Notes: a model not told the origin generated them from the sequence alone. DNA of 64,000 bases from Clostridiales bacterium CHKCI001 (GCA_900045905.1 FCNS01000022.1:1-64000); one strand, 5' to 3'; positions 1 to 9,408 are shown, numbered from the stretch's first letter. Program-made: numbers and translations.

Positions 1-207
<207 letters not shown>

Positions 208-374
208 TAATAGTTTGTCCGAACTTCAAAATCAAACGTTAGCTCAATTTTACCGTTCTTACTGTTTTTAAGGTGCATCTTTTGATGCTGTTCTGAATTA
301 TTCTCTTAGAATTTTTCAGGGTTGGTTATACTGTTCAATTATCAAAGTTCATAGCTTCTTATTTAGAAGACCGA

Positions 375-463
375 CGGAGAAGGAGGGATTTGAACCCTCG
401 CGCCGCTACTAACGACCTACTCCCTTTCCAGGGGAGCCCCTTCAACCACTTGGGTACTTCTCC
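375..463 (-). tRNA. tRNA-Ser (anticodon GGA)
   Basis: An 89-nt class II tRNA on the minus strand. The acceptor stem GGAGAAG pairs with CTTCTCC and the discriminator base is G. The anticodon arm is CTCCC-CTGGAAA-GGGAG, giving anticodon GGA, which reads UCC and UCU serine codons. The long variable arm expected of tRNA-Ser is present, and the T-arm is GGGTTCAAATCCC. The 3' CCA is not encoded. It lies between tRNA-Ser(UGA) and the 16S gene, so it is probably transcribed as part of the rRNA operon leader. Confidence 0.96.
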
Positions 464-508
464 ATAAGAAAAGCTGGTTGATTGTTTTCAATATATAACT
501 ATACTGAG

Positions 509-594
509 CGGAGAAGGTGGGATTCGAACCCACGGTCCCTTTCGGAATCACCGGTTTTCAAGACCGGCTCCTTAAACCACTCGGACACCTCTCC
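509..594 (-). tRNA. tRNA-Ser (anticodon UGA)
   Basis: An 86-nt class II tRNA on the minus strand with acceptor stem GGAGAGG and discriminator G. The anticodon arm is CCGGT-CTTGAAA-ACCGG, giving anticodon UGA, which reads UCA and UCG. It has a long variable arm and a GTGGGTTCGAATCCCAC T-arm. CCA is not encoded. It is the first RNA gene after promoter P2, whose -10 box lies 17 nt upstream of its 5' end. Confidence 0.96.
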
Positions 595-610
595 AAAAGA
601 CTGCTTGATT

Positions 611-639
611 ATTATATCATGTTCTCACAAGCTTGTCAA
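611..639 (-). promoter_or_regulatory. Consensus sigma-A promoter P2 of the tRNA-Ser/16S unit
   Basis: On the minus strand TTGACA (634-639) is separated by exactly 17 bp from TATAAT (611-616), a perfect consensus. The predicted start lies just upstream of tRNA-Ser(UGA), as expected for a stable-RNA promoter. Confidence 0.88.
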
Positions 640-730
640 GCACTTTTTTAAAGTTTTTTGAAATTTTTTATTTCTCATATTTTCTAAGAAATATACTCAT
701 TTCTGTGCCTCTCTCGTGGCGACATCAGTT

Positions 731-759
731 ATTCTAACACTACATGTTTATTCTGTCAA
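731..759 (-). promoter_or_regulatory. Upstream sigma-A promoter P1 of the tRNA-Ser/16S unit
   Basis: On the minus strand TTGACA (754-759), a 17-bp spacer and TAGAAT (731-736) lie 120 bp upstream of P2. Tandem promoters are usual for rRNA operons. An A/T tract with long homopolymer runs (about 765-830) sits immediately upstream and could act as an UP-like element. The rest of the 760-983 gap holds no gene that I can see. Confidence 0.75.
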
Positions 760-983
760 TAGTTTTTTTCACTTTTTTTTATTTTTTTTTGTTTTTTTAT
801 TTTTTTTCTATTTTATAACCATTTCCTCTTATTTTTCTCCAGCTCTTTTCTTCAAATAGTTTCTTTTTATAGCAATATTGGCACCAACTTTTGTCATCTG
901 TTTTAAACGTTTATCACTTAGCTTCATTATATAAAGTAATTTTCTAATCGATTAAGACAGCAATGAAATAACCTATTTAAACA

Positions 984-1682
984 TTATCCTTCACTAAGAT
1001 AATCTTTCACTAATAACAAATCATCTGGTGTGGTAACCTTTACATTATAGTAACTACCCATTACTAATTTTACTTTTCGGTCTGTAAAGTTTTCCACTAC
1101 CATTGCATCATCTGTAATCGTCAACTCATGAGACGATGCAAACATTGTATCATAAGCCTTTTTTACAAGAGAATACTGGAACACCTGAGGTGTCTGTACA
1201 ATCCAAACTTTGGAGCGTTCTGGTGTCATCTGTGCAAATTGATTTTCATCTACAATTTTAATAGTGTCTTTTACTGGAACTGCTGCAACACATGCATCAT
1301 ATTTCCTTACACCCTCTAAGCAGTTACTCAAAATCTCTTGACTAATACATGGCCTTGCACCATCATGAATAAACACATAATCACATTTCTTTACAACCTT
1401 CAATCCTTCATAAACAGAATGATATCGTTCTTTTCCACCAGCAACAATAGAAGAAACATGGGTGAATCCATATCTTTCTACGATTTCTTTCCTGCAATAT
1501 TCTATTTCCGCCTCGCTTGTGACAAGTATAATTTCTTCTATCCCAAATGCTTCAAATGCCTTTAATGAATAATATAACAATGGACGTTGATTAATTTGAA
1601 TGTACTGTTTCTTTACATTACTTTTCATGCGTTTCCCGCTTCCCCCAGCAAGGACAATCGCAGCACATTTATCTGCTTTCAT
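984..1682 (-). CDS. ispD: 2-C-methyl-D-erythritol 4-phosphate cytidylyltransferase (IspD)
   Basis: Transfers CMP from CTP to MEP in the third step of the non-mevalonate isoprenoid pathway in the cytosol. The N-terminal nucleotide-binding loop reads AIVLAGGSGKRM (about residues 8-19), and the HDGARP motif and the substrate loop VKDTIK are present. The length of 232 residues fits the family. The frame opens at a GTG at 1697. I prefer the ATG at 1682 because GGGA lies at proper spacing and family members begin about eight residues before AIVLA. It is the last gene of the minus-strand block before the rRNA unit, separated from tsaD by about 70 bp. Confidence 0.93.
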   Translation of the reverse strand: MKADKCAAIVLAGGSGKRMKSNVKKQYIQINQRPLLYYSLKAFEAFGIEEIILVTSEAEIEYCRKEIVERYGFTHVSSIVAGGKERYHSVYEGLKVVKKCDYVFIHDGARPCISQEILSNCLEGVRKYDACVAAVPVKDTIKIVDENQFAQMTPERSKVWIVQTPQVFQYSLVKKAYDTMFASSHELTITDDAMVVENFTDRKVKLVMGSYYNVKVTTPDDLLLVKDYLSEG

Positions 1683-1751
1683 TATTACATTTCCCACTTT
1701 CCCTTATAATTCTAGATTATTCTATAAATAACCTGCACAAACTATTTTGTA

Positions 1752-2780
1752 TCACCGTTCCCCCAGTTTCAATCCTGGCACTGCATTCAGATTCCATCCA
1801 TGACGTGTTCCCTTAATAAATTCATAATATCCAGCAACTCCAATCATTGCAGCATTATCCGTACAATAAATTGGTGACGGATAATATAATTGAATCTTTT
1901 CCTTTTCACAAGCCTGACTCATTGCAATTCGAAGTGCAGAATTCGACGCAACCCCGCCAGCCATTGCTAATTTATGAAATCCATACTGTTTCGCAGCCAA
2001 AACTGCATGTTCTACCAACACATCTACAACTGCACGTTGAAAAGAAGCAGCCAAATCTGCGGAATTAACTGTTTCTCCTCTCATCTTTGCATGATTTAGA
2101 TAATTTAAGACAGATGACTTAATTCCACTAAAACTAAAATCAAATGGAGCTCCATCTACTTTTGCTTTCGGAAATACAATTGCATTTGGATTTCCTTCCT
2201 TTGCTATTTTGTCTATCTTTGGTCCTCCTGGATAACCGAGCCCAATAGAACGAGCAACTTTATCAAATGCTTCACCAGCAGCATCATCTCGAGTTCTTCC
2301 TAAAATTTCAAATTCTCCATAATCTTTTACTATTACAAGATGTGTATGTCCTCCTGAAACAATTAAACAGATAAAAGGAGGCTCCAACTCAGGATGCTCA
2401 ATAAAATTAGCTGCTACATGCCCCTCAATATGATGAACTCCTACCAACGGAAGCTTTTTTGCATAGGCAATTGCTTTTGCTGCGGATACACCAACTAATA
2501 AAGATCCAACTAATCCAGGCCCATAAGTCACTGCAATTGCATCCATCTGATCAAGCGTTGTTCCAGCTACTTTTAATGCTTCTTCAATTACTTGATTAAT
2601 TTTCTCCATATGTTTTCTAGATGCAATCTCTGGTACGACACCTCCATACAATGTATGCAAATCAATTTGAGAAGAAATAATATTGGAACATATTTCTCTT
2701 CCGTTTTTTACAACCGCAGCAGCAGTTTCATCACAGGAACTTTCAATTCCAAGAATATAACAATCTTTTTTTTGTTCCAT
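1752..2780 (-). CDS. tsaD: tRNA N6-adenosine threonylcarbamoyltransferase TsaD
   Basis: Catalytic subunit of the complex that attaches threonylcarbamoyl to A37 of ANN-decoding tRNAs. The 342 residues show the ASKHA ATPase fold: [10 protein letters not shown] at 11-20, the metal-binding HIEGH at 117-121, SGGHT near 142-146 and GGVASN near the C terminus. Its partners TsaB and TsaE are encoded 2-3 kb upstream on the same strand, so the tRNA t6A genes are clustered here. Translation starts after AGGAGGTAAAA, and that Shine-Dalgarno lies inside one copy of the duplicated hairpin repeat at 2783-2882. Confidence 0.96.
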   Translation of the reverse strand: MEQKKDCYILGIESSCDETAAAVVKNGREICSNIISSQIDLHTLYGGVVPEIASRKHMEKINQVIEEALKVAGTTLDQMDAIAVTYGPGLVGSLLVGVSAAKAIAYAKKLPLVGVHHIEGHVAANFIEHPELEPPFICLIVSGGHTHLVIVKDYGEFEILGRTRDDAAGEAFDKVARSIGLGYPGGPKIDKIAKEGNPNAIVFPKAKVDGAPFDFSFSGIKSSVLNYLNHAKMRGETVNSADLAASFQRAVVDVLVEHAVLAAKQYGFHKLAMAGGVASNSALRIAMSQACEKEKIQLYYPSPIYCTDNAAMIGVAGYYEFIKGTRHGWNLNAVPGLKLGER

Positions 2781-2782
2781 TT

Positions 2783-2882
2783 TTACCTCCTAGTGCCGCA
2801 TTCACTGCGGCATAAATTCAGGGATGGGTGAACTCTTTGTTCAACCTTACCTCCTAGTGCCGCATTCACTGCGGCATAAATT
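2783..2882 (-). repeat. Duplicated 36-bp hairpin plus ribosome-binding-site repeat
   Basis: Two identical 36-bp copies (2783-2818 and 2847-2882) lie 64 bp apart between rnz and tsaD. Each contains a 7-bp perfect stem, TGCCGCA/TGCGGCA around a 5-nt loop, followed on the minus strand by CTAGGAGGTAA, a strong Shine-Dalgarno. The copy next to tsaD supplies its ribosome binding site. The upstream copy is followed by a TTG-started eight-codon frame. The 28 bp between the copies also forms a small stem (GGTTGAAC with GTTCACC). Confidence 0.85.
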
Positions 2883-2888
2883 ATTTTA

Positions 2889-3803
2889 TCACTCACCGCA
2901 TTCAAAATCGAGTTCTGTTGTCATGCCATCTTTTGGTATCACTGTATTAGGGAAAATAGCACAGATCTCCTCTAGGAATTCTTCTGGATGTATCATAGAC
3001 GGACTGTAGTGAGTCAGCCAAAGCTGCTTTGGCTGAGCAATTTTTGCAATCTGAGCAGCCTCATACATTGTCATGTGTTTATACTCTTTTGCTTTCGCAC
3101 TTTTTCCCTTTTCTCCATACATTCCTTCGCAAATAAATAAATCCGCATCTGCTGCCTGTTCTGCAATCGTTGAAGTTGGTCGACTATCTGTTACATAGGT
3201 CAGCTTAATTCCTTTTCGTTCTGGTCCTAAAACCATATCTGGAGTAAATACCTTTCCATTTAATTCCAATGTCTCACCTTTTTGCAGGCGATTCCAGTAT
3301 TGTACAGGAAGATTTAGTTCCTGTGCTTTTTGTACAGAAAATTTTCCCTTTCTTGGAATTGAAATCGTATATCCATAGCATATAATATTATGGTTTACAC
3401 GAAAAGCTTCAATATGGTATCCTTTTATATCAAAGGATTTTTTTTGCTCTGTTAATTCGATAAATTCTAATGGAAACGGCAATTCTGGAGCAATCACCCG
3501 AAGTGCATTTACAACTCTTTCAAGGCCTTTTGGTCCAATCATTACTAATGGCTCTTTGCGCTCTGCATTTCCCATTGTAAGAAGAAGCCCTGGCAAACCA
3601 CTAATATGATCTCCATGATAATGAGTAAAACACATAATATCAATTGGATGACAACTCCATCCTTTTTTTCGTACAGCAACCTGTGTCCCCTCTCCACAGT
3701 CAATCATTAATGAACTTCCATTATATCTTGTCATAAGAGAGGTAAGATAACGATATGGCAATGGCATCATACCACCAGTACCTAATAAACAAACGTCTAA
3801 CAT
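2889..3803 (-). CDS. rnz: Ribonuclease Z (tRNA 3' endonuclease)
   Basis: Cleaves the 3' trailer of pre-tRNAs, which matters because the tRNA genes seen here do not encode CCA. The 304 residues form a metallo-beta-lactamase fold with the zinc motif HYHGDH at 61-66 and further metal ligands in VTDSR and LTHYS. The N terminus MLDVCLLGTGGMMPLP is typical of the family. It is followed after 109 bp by tsaD, the gap being filled by the duplicated hairpin repeat. Confidence 0.93.
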   Translation of the reverse strand: MLDVCLLGTGGMMPLPYRYLTSLMTRYNGSSLMIDCGEGTQVAVRKKGWSCHPIDIMCFTHYHGDHISGLPGLLLTMGNAERKEPLVMIGPKGLERVVNALRVIAPELPFPLEFIELTEQKKSFDIKGYHIEAFRVNHNIICYGYTISIPRKGKFSVQKAQELNLPVQYWNRLQKGETLELNGKVFTPDMVLGPERKGIKLTYVTDSRPTSTIAEQAADADLFICEGMYGEKGKSAKAKEYKHMTMYEAAQIAKIAQPKQLWLTHYSPSMIHPEEFLEEICAIFPNTVIPKDGMTTELDFECGE

Positions 3804-3818
3804 GAATACTCCTTTTAT

Positions 3819-4067
3819 TTATAATAACTCATTTTCTACTTTCCTTTCTAACGCAACGGTAAATTGACTTGTAATACGATCATAACATTGTTCACAAAGT
3901 TCCCAGCTATGAGATTCACCGTCTTTATCAGAAAAATATCCCCACATTTTTTCTACACTGATATAGTCTTCTGCCGCAACTCCATTTCTTACTGGAATCT
4001 TTTTCCCACAACAATTACAAACTACCTCTATTAATACTTTTTCACAATCCTGATAATACTTTTTCAT
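3819..4067 (-). CDS. Small hypothetical protein with two CxxC pairs
   Basis: An 82-residue protein that I do not recognise by name. It has CNCC near residue 17 and CEQC near residue 58, a pattern that usually means one structural zinc. No membrane segment or signal peptide is present. The frame opens 27 nt earlier, but AGGAGG lies ideally placed before the ATG at 4067, so I use that start. It stops 15 bp before rnz and is probably cotranscribed with it. A rubredoxin-like or zinc-ribbon fold is possible. Confidence 0.75.
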   Translation of the reverse strand: MKKYYQDCEKVLIEVVCNCCGKKIPVRNGVAAEDYISVEKMWGYFSDKDGESHSWELCEQCYDRITSQFTVALERKVENELL

Positions 4068-4189
4068 GAAATTCTCCTCCTTGTTTTTTGTCATTTAATT
4101 ATGGCGAAACGAAGAATGATTTCCTATGTTGACAATCACTTGTGTCAATTATATCGGATTTTATACATGAATTTCAATGGTAATTATTA

Positions 4190-4627
4190 TCATAATTGGT
4201 ATTTCCACATAATCATAGCATCTTCTATTGGTTTTTGATAAAAATTTTTTCTAATACCAGCAGAGCAAAACCCCATTTTTTTATACAGTTGAATCGCAGG
4301 TTTATTACTTACTCGTACTTCTAATGTCATAGCCTGTATTCCTTTTTCTTTACAAACTTGAAACATACAATGAATCAGCGTTTCTGCTATTCCTTGACGA
4401 CGATATTCTGAATTCACTGCAATATTTGTGACATCCGCTTCCTCTAAAATGATAGTTACTCCCATATAACCAATCACTTCATCAGCTTCCTCTGCAACAA
4501 GAAAATAATATGATTTAGATTCCAAACTCTCTTTTAAGCTATTCTCAGACCAAGGCTGTGAAAAGCATTGTTTTTCTAGTTCTGCTACCGATTTAATATC
4601 CTTCTGAAGCATATTACGTACTTGCAT
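4190..4627 (-). CDS. rimI: Ribosomal protein S18-alanine N-acetyltransferase (RimI)
   Basis: GNAT-family acetyltransferase of 145 residues, with the acetyl-CoA loop NSEYRRQGIAETLI in the middle and the closing VSNKPAIQLYKKMGF block typical of RimI. RimI acetylates the N-terminal alanine of ribosomal protein S18, though members may have other targets. Its start overlaps the end of tsaB by 14 bp. The tsaE-tsaB-rimI order is standard in Firmicutes and supports the assignment over a generic GNAT. Confidence 0.88.
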   Translation of the reverse strand: MQVRNMLQKDIKSVAELEKQCFSQPWSENSLKESLESKSYYFLVAEEADEVIGYMGVTIILEEADVTNIAVNSEYRRQGIAETLIHCMFQVCKEKGIQAMTLEVRVSNKPAIQLYKKMGFCSAGIRKNFYQKPIEDAMIMWKYQL

Positions 4628-5324
4628 GTAATTTCGCTTCCCTTTCTCTCTCTGCCTGTGATTTTCTTAAATAATCTGGCAAATGTTCTCTTGCATGCTC
4701 GATTCTTCCCTCAACATAATATTTTGCTCCAAGCTCTGCTACAACTGCTCCTCTCTGACGATTCATAAATGATGGTGCGAAATGATACGGTACTTCCAAT
4801 ATTTGTATCATTTTTTCCCTATATACAGGAATCCCATCTCCTAAAAATAAAACCTCTCTTTGATACTTATTGATTTCTTTGATTAGATCACACAAATCCA
4901 TTGCACAAGGCTTTAAAACTTCTTTCATTGTCTCACCTTCAAACCAATAAATACCCGTATAGACTTGATTTCTTCGTGCATCCATAATTGGACAAATCAT
5001 ATCGTTTGAGCGAAAGCATCCATAAGCCATTGCCTCAATTGTTGGCACATGAATCAATGGTTTCTCTAATGCAAGCCCTAATCCCTTTGCCGTTGCAGAA
5101 CCAATGCGAAGTCCTGTAAAAGAACCAGGTCCTCCCGATACCGCAATTGCGTCAATTTCTTCCAAGTTTGTTTCTGTCATACGTACGACTTCATCAATCA
5201 TCGGAAGTAATGTCTGAGAATGCGTCTTTTTAAAATTAACCGTATATTCGGCTGTGATCACATCATCGGTCAGAATCGCTACACTTGCCACAAGGGAGGA
5301 ACTCTCAATTCCTAAAATTTTCAT
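4614..5324 (-). CDS. tsaB: tRNA threonylcarbamoyladenosine biosynthesis protein TsaB
   Basis: Non-catalytic paralogue of TsaD that dimerises with it in the t6A synthase complex. The 236 residues begin MKILGIESSS and include the ASKHA motif GGPGSFTGLRIG (about residues 64-75). The C-terminal half is shorter than in TsaD and lacks the HIEGH metal site, as expected. It lies between tsaE and rimI, overlapping rimI by 14 bp. Confidence 0.93.
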   Translation of the reverse strand: MKILGIESSSLVASVAILTDDVITAEYTVNFKKTHSQTLLPMIDEVVRMTETNLEEIDAIAVSGGPGSFTGLRIGSATAKGLGLALEKPLIHVPTIEAMAYGCFRSNDMICPIMDARRNQVYTGIYWFEGETMKEVLKPCAMDLCDLIKEINKYQREVLFLGDGIPVYREKMIQILEVPYHFAPSFMNRQRGAVVAELGAKYYVEGRIEHAREHLPDYLRKSQAEREREAKLHAST

Positions 5325-5344
5325 TCTCTTACCTCTTTTTCTAT

Positions 5345-5767
5345 TTATTCTACTGTAATACGACGATATTCAAAACCACATTCCAAATCTTTTTCAATCA
5401 TAATCCATATGGCATTTTCTGGAATAATATCTTCAATCAGATTGGCCCATTCAATTAAACAAACCCCATCTCCAAAAAAATAATCTTCATACCCGATCTC
5501 TTCCATTTCCTCAACATCTGAAATACGATACACGTCAAAATGATACAGGGGAAGTCTTCCATCTTTATACTCCTGTATTATCGTAAAGGTTGGGCTGTTC
5601 ACTGGTTCTTGAATTCCAAGACCATCTGCAAATCCTTTTGTAAATATAGTTTTCCCAACACCAAGATCTCCATTTAAACAATAAATCTCCCCAGATTTGG
5701 CTAATTTTCCAAGCTGTTTTCCTGCTCTATAAGTTTCCTGTTCATTTCTACTTTCAATACGCTTCAT
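5345..5767 (-). CDS. tsaE: tRNA threonylcarbamoyladenosine biosynthesis ATPase TsaE
   Basis: P-loop ATPase of 140 residues that resets the TsaB-TsaD complex during t6A synthesis. Walker A is GDLGVGKT at 33-40, followed by the family block VNSPTFTIIQEY and the HFDVYR motif. It sits 20 bp upstream of tsaB and 13 bp downstream of a YcxB-like gene, so all are probably on one transcript. Confidence 0.94.
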   Translation of the reverse strand: MKRIESRNEQETYRAGKQLGKLAKSGEIYCLNGDLGVGKTIFTKGFADGLGIQEPVNSPTFTIIQEYKDGRLPLYHFDVYRISDVEEMEEIGYEDYFFGDGVCLIEWANLIEDIIPENAIWIMIEKDLECGFEYRRITVE

Positions 5768-5780
5768 TCACTCAACCTCC

Positions 5781-6341
5781 CTACTTTCCTTTCACATGGG
5801 ATGCTGGCATTTTGGTTCTAGCTAATTCCAATATCATTGTAATTTTTCTCTCATTATTTGTTCTTGGAATAATATTTGCTCGAATTGGATCAGTAAATAC
5901 ATAAATTGCTTTCTTTCTAGCTACTATTTTCCATAATTCATCCCAACTTACGGCCGCACAGTTATCATCTTGAGATACCCCCATTCCTTCTTCTCCAAAG
6001 CTGTAGTTCATTGGCTTCTGCATTACAGGATGTTTTGCTTGTTTTACAGCTTTTCTATATAATGCAATTGGCTGATAGACCGTAAACATAACTCCTATTA
6101 ATAATAATAGCAATGTACTATAGAGTTCTACTTTTCCAAAGGAAATTACTGCTCCCACGAGACATGCTGCACTGAATAGAAATCCAATTACTCCAATGAA
6201 TCTAGCATAATTATGATAGAGCAAGAAATAAAACAAATCCTTTTTTCCAACGGATGCAGTCACATTTATTTCTCTTTTTATTGAATATCCATCTTTCTCC
6301 ACCTCCTGACAGGCAGCAGATGTAATTTTCTTCTCTTCCAT
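5781..6341 (-). CDS. YcxB-like membrane protein
   Basis: A 186-residue protein of unknown function. Two adjacent transmembrane helices lie at roughly residues 44-90. The soluble C-terminal part, from about 105, resembles the YcxB-like domain: an aromatic/glycine patch, then a VSWDELWKIV stretch followed by KKAIYVFTD. Such proteins are common in Firmicutes beside housekeeping genes and their role is unknown. It is spaced 13 bp from tsaE and 10 bp from the next upstream gene, so probably cotranscribed. Confidence 0.7.
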   Translation of the reverse strand: MEEKKITSAACQEVEKDGYSIKREINVTASVGKKDLFYFLLYHNYARFIGVIGFLFSAACLVGAVISFGKVELYSTLLLLLIGVMFTVYQPIALYRKAVKQAKHPVMQKPMNYSFGEEGMGVSQDDNCAAVSWDELWKIVARKKAIYVFTDPIRANIIPRTNNERKITMILELARTKMPASHVKGK

Positions 6342-6351
6342 TTGCGTCCTC

Positions 6352-7020
6352 CTACTCTACGAACCTCATTTTTGGAAAAACTTTTTTAAGAACTTGATCG
6401 GGTAAATAATGATCTAAATATCGATCACAAATCGTAGAAACAGGCTTTTCTTCATGTCTTTGCGTCATACGTATTAGTCCAAAACCAGTTACCACAGTTG
6501 TTATTCCAAGATATCCTGTTACAACCCATGTTAAAATCTTTCCCTTTTTTCTAGGAATTTTTTCAATAATCCAAGAAATCATTGGATATCCCCATTTTCC
6601 CCATATAATTGCAACTGTTCCCCAAAGTACTGAAAAAATAAGGCTAATTCTTCCTCCTATATTGAGTGGTAAATGCGCATAACTCCAAAATGTCATATGT
6701 AGTACTTTTTCACAGAGCCAACTACATGAAAATTCCAATGCACTTCCACATAAATATCCTTTTATAAAGAGCTTCCAAAATGAAGTATCTTTGTCTTTAT
6801 GAAGAATGACGGAAAATAGTGCAAATCCAATTCCCCATATAATACTAATTGGAAAAAATGCATTACTGCTTCTTCCCATCCAGTATCCTAATGCAAAACG
6901 ACACCAGATTGTTTCTATAAAACATCCGAGTATTCCTCCTATAATAAATATCCAACAGAGTTTATAAAATCCACATCCCTGCGCAAACTTCTGCTCTTCT
7001 GTCTCGTATTTCTTGTTCAT
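6352..7020 (-). CDS. Putative ABC-transporter permease-type membrane protein (CmpB-like family)
   Basis: About 222 residues with five or six hydrophobic segments. The motif GGILGCFIETIWCRFALGYW followed by R-S-S and a G-x-G-F loop is typical of the family annotated as putative ABC transporter permease (CmpB-like). No ATPase partner is encoded nearby, so the transporter label is nominal. The frame opens at 7038, but GGAG lies 7 nt before the ATG at 7020, which I prefer. It overlaps nothing and is 51 bp downstream of tex. Confidence 0.68.
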   Translation of the reverse strand: MNKKYETEEQKFAQGCGFYKLCWIFIIGGILGCFIETIWCRFALGYWMGRSSNAFFPISIIWGIGFALFSVILHKDKDTSFWKLFIKGYLCGSALEFSCSWLCEKVLHMTFWSYAHLPLNIGGRISLIFSVLWGTVAIIWGKWGYPMISWIIEKIPRKKGKILTWVVTGYLGITTVVTGFGLIRMTQRHEEKPVSTICDRYLDHYLPDQVLKKVFPKMRFVE

Positions 7021-7071
7021 TTGCCTGCTCCATTTCATTGCTTTCTATATTTTTATGGAAATTCATTCTAT

Positions 7072-9210
7072 TTATAACTTCATTGTAAGCTGAATACGAT
7101 GTCTTGCAATATCTACACTTAATACCTTAACTTCCACAATATCTCCTACACTTACAACATCCATCGGATGTTTGATATAAGATTTTGATATTTCCGAAAT
7201 ATGTACAAGTCCATCTTGATGCACTCCAATATCTACAAAAACTCCAAAGTCAATTACATTTCGAACGGTTCCTTTTAAAATCATTCCTGGCTCTAAGTCT
7301 TTTAATTCTAAAACATCATTTCTTAAAATCGGCTTTGGCATCTCTTCACGCGGATCTCTCGCAGGTTTTTCTAATTCTTCTACAATATCGTTTAAGGTCA
7401 TTTCACCGATACAGAACTCTTTTTCCATCTGCTTTAAATCAATCTTACTTCGAATGTTTTTTGCCACACCAGTTAAAATATCTTCTGGCTTATATCCGAG
7501 TTTCTTCAAAATGGCTTCTGCTACGTCATAACTTTCTGGATGTACTGCTGTAGCATCGAAAGCATTCTCCCCATCATTAATTCTAAGAAATCCTGCACAT
7601 TGTTCAAATGCTTTTGGCCCTAGCTTCGCCACTTTTAAAAGTTGCTTTCGATTTGTAAATTTTCCATTTTCTTCTCGATATGTAACAATATTTTTAGCAA
7701 TTGCTTTACTAATACCTGAAATATATTCTAAAAGCGATGCCGATGCAGTATTCAGATCAACACCTACACGATTTACACAATCTTCTACCACACCATTTAA
7801 TGCTTCTCCAAGTTTTTTTTGATTCATGTCATGCTGATATTGCCCTACTCCAATCGACTTTGGATCAATCTTAACTAGTTCCGCAAGCGGGTCCTGAACA
7901 CGCCTTGCAATCGAAACAGCACTCCTCTGACCAACATCAAAATTTGGGAATTCCTCTGTAGCCAACTTACTTGCAGAATATACGGAAGCTCCTGCTTCAT
8001 TTGTAATAACATACTTTACAGGAAGTCCAAATTCTTTCAACATATCTACAATAATTAATTCAGATTCTCTGGATGCGGTTCCATTTCCAACAGAAATCAA
8101 AGTAATATGATATGTTTCAATCAGTCTTTTTACAATTTCCTTTGCTTCCTTTACTTTTTTCTGTGGCAGCGTCGGATAGATTACAACGGTATCCAATACC
8201 TTTCCTGTTGGATCTACAACAGCCAACTTACAACCTGTGCGAAATGCTGGATCCCATCCAAGTACAACCTGACCTACAATTGGTGGCTGCATTAAAAGCT
8301 GCTGCAAATTTTTTCCAAATACTTTAATTGCATCATCTTCTGCCTTTTCTGTTAACTCATTCCGAATATCCCTTTCAATTGCTGGAGCAATCAGACGCTT
8401 ATATGCATCTGCAACTGCTTGCTTAAGTAGATTTGCTGTTTCTAGACTTTCATTCGTAATTATCTTTTTTTCTAAATACCGAATAATCTTATCTTCTGTT
8501 ACTTCTAATTTTACTGTTAAAAATTTTTCTTTTTCTCCTCGATTAATTGCTAAGATTCGATGTCCAGCCACTGTCTCGACTGGTTCTTCATAATTATAAT
8601 ATTTTTCATAGACAGATTCTGCCCTTTCATCTTTTGCAGTCGTAATAATTTTTCCTTCCTTCATCGAAACCTTACGAATATAGCTTCGGTAATCCGCATT
8701 ATCAGAAATAGCTTCTGCCAAAATATCTCTAGCTCCTGCAATCGCATCTTCAACCGTTATAACTCCCTTTTCTTCATTTACATAAGAAGCAGCTAGTTTT
8801 GATAATGGCTGTTTTAGGTTCTGCATTCGAATTATAGTAGCCAAAGGTTCTAGTCCCTTCTCCTTTGCAATCGTTGCTCGAGTACGGCGCTTTGGACGAT
8901 ATGGCAAATATAAATCTTCTACTGCCACAAGTGTCTGTGCCTTCTCGATTTTCTCTCTCAGCTCTTTTGTTAATGCTCCCTGTTCTTCAATCGTCGCAAT
9001 AACCTGTTTTTTTCTTTCCTCCAGATTACGAAGATAACGCAGACGCTCATCCAAATTACGGAGGATCTCATCATTTAATCCACCATGTTGTTCCTTTCGA
9101 TATCGAGCAATAAATGGTATTGTATTGCCTTCATCAATTAAGCGAATTACTGCCTGTACTTGTTCTGCCTTTATATTTAATTCTTCTTGTAAAACCTCTA
9201 CAATATTCAT
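7072..9210 (-). CDS. tex: Tex family RNA-binding transcriptional accessory protein
   Basis: A 712-residue cytosolic protein. In order it has the N-terminal helical region, the YqgF-like nuclease-fold domain (around 320-450), helix-hairpin-helix repeats (the SASLLEYISGISKAIAKNIV stretch) and a C-terminal S1 RNA-binding domain from about residue 640 (LKGTVRNVIDFGVFVDIG). This matches Tex/YdcI-type proteins that bind nucleic acids and affect transcription and stress survival. The length is normal and no lesion is seen. It heads the minus-strand block running to ispD. Confidence 0.93.
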   Translation of the reverse strand: MNIVEVLQEELNIKAEQVQAVIRLIDEGNTIPFIARYRKEQHGGLNDEILRNLDERLRYLRNLEERKKQVIATIEEQGALTKELREKIEKAQTLVAVEDLYLPYRPKRRTRATIAKEKGLEPLATIIRMQNLKQPLSKLAASYVNEEKGVITVEDAIAGARDILAEAISDNADYRSYIRKVSMKEGKIITTAKDERAESVYEKYYNYEEPVETVAGHRILAINRGEKEKFLTVKLEVTEDKIIRYLEKKIITNESLETANLLKQAVADAYKRLIAPAIERDIRNELTEKAEDDAIKVFGKNLQQLLMQPPIVGQVVLGWDPAFRTGCKLAVVDPTGKVLDTVVIYPTLPQKKVKEAKEIVKRLIETYHITLISVGNGTASRESELIIVDMLKEFGLPVKYVITNEAGASVYSASKLATEEFPNFDVGQRSAVSIARRVQDPLAELVKIDPKSIGVGQYQHDMNQKKLGEALNGVVEDCVNRVGVDLNTASASLLEYISGISKAIAKNIVTYREENGKFTNRKQLLKVAKLGPKAFEQCAGFLRINDGENAFDATAVHPESYDVAEAILKKLGYKPEDILTGVAKNIRSKIDLKQMEKEFCIGEMTLNDIVEELEKPARDPREEMPKPILRNDVLELKDLEPGMILKGTVRNVIDFGVFVDIGVHQDGLVHISEISKSYIKHPMDVVSVGDIVEVKVLSVDIARHRIQLTMKL

Positions 9211-9336
9211 CTATTTATCCTCAGCTTTCTGTGGTTTTCCTCGTTATTATAATCCATTTATTGCTATTGTGCAACTACAATGAACTTACAATTATTATGA
9301 AATATAAAGTGATTTTATCTGTATTTTAAGTAAGCA

Positions 9337-9365
9337 TTGCTAATTACACAGGTTTATGATAAAAT
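9337..9365 (+). promoter_or_regulatory. Predicted sigma-A promoter of the 9409 gene
   Basis: TTGCTA (9337-9342), a 17-bp spacer and TAAAAT (9360-9365) precede an AAGGAG ribosome site and the plus-strand gene at 9409. Confidence 0.6.
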
Positions 9366-9408
9366 GAGGAAAACAACTAGAGAAGAATAAGAAAGGAGCT
9401 TTCTTGAA

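Noticed and set aside
5781-7020. Two membrane genes between tsaE and tex as an ABC importer
   Set aside because: There is no ATPase or binding protein nearby; the permease name is only the family label.
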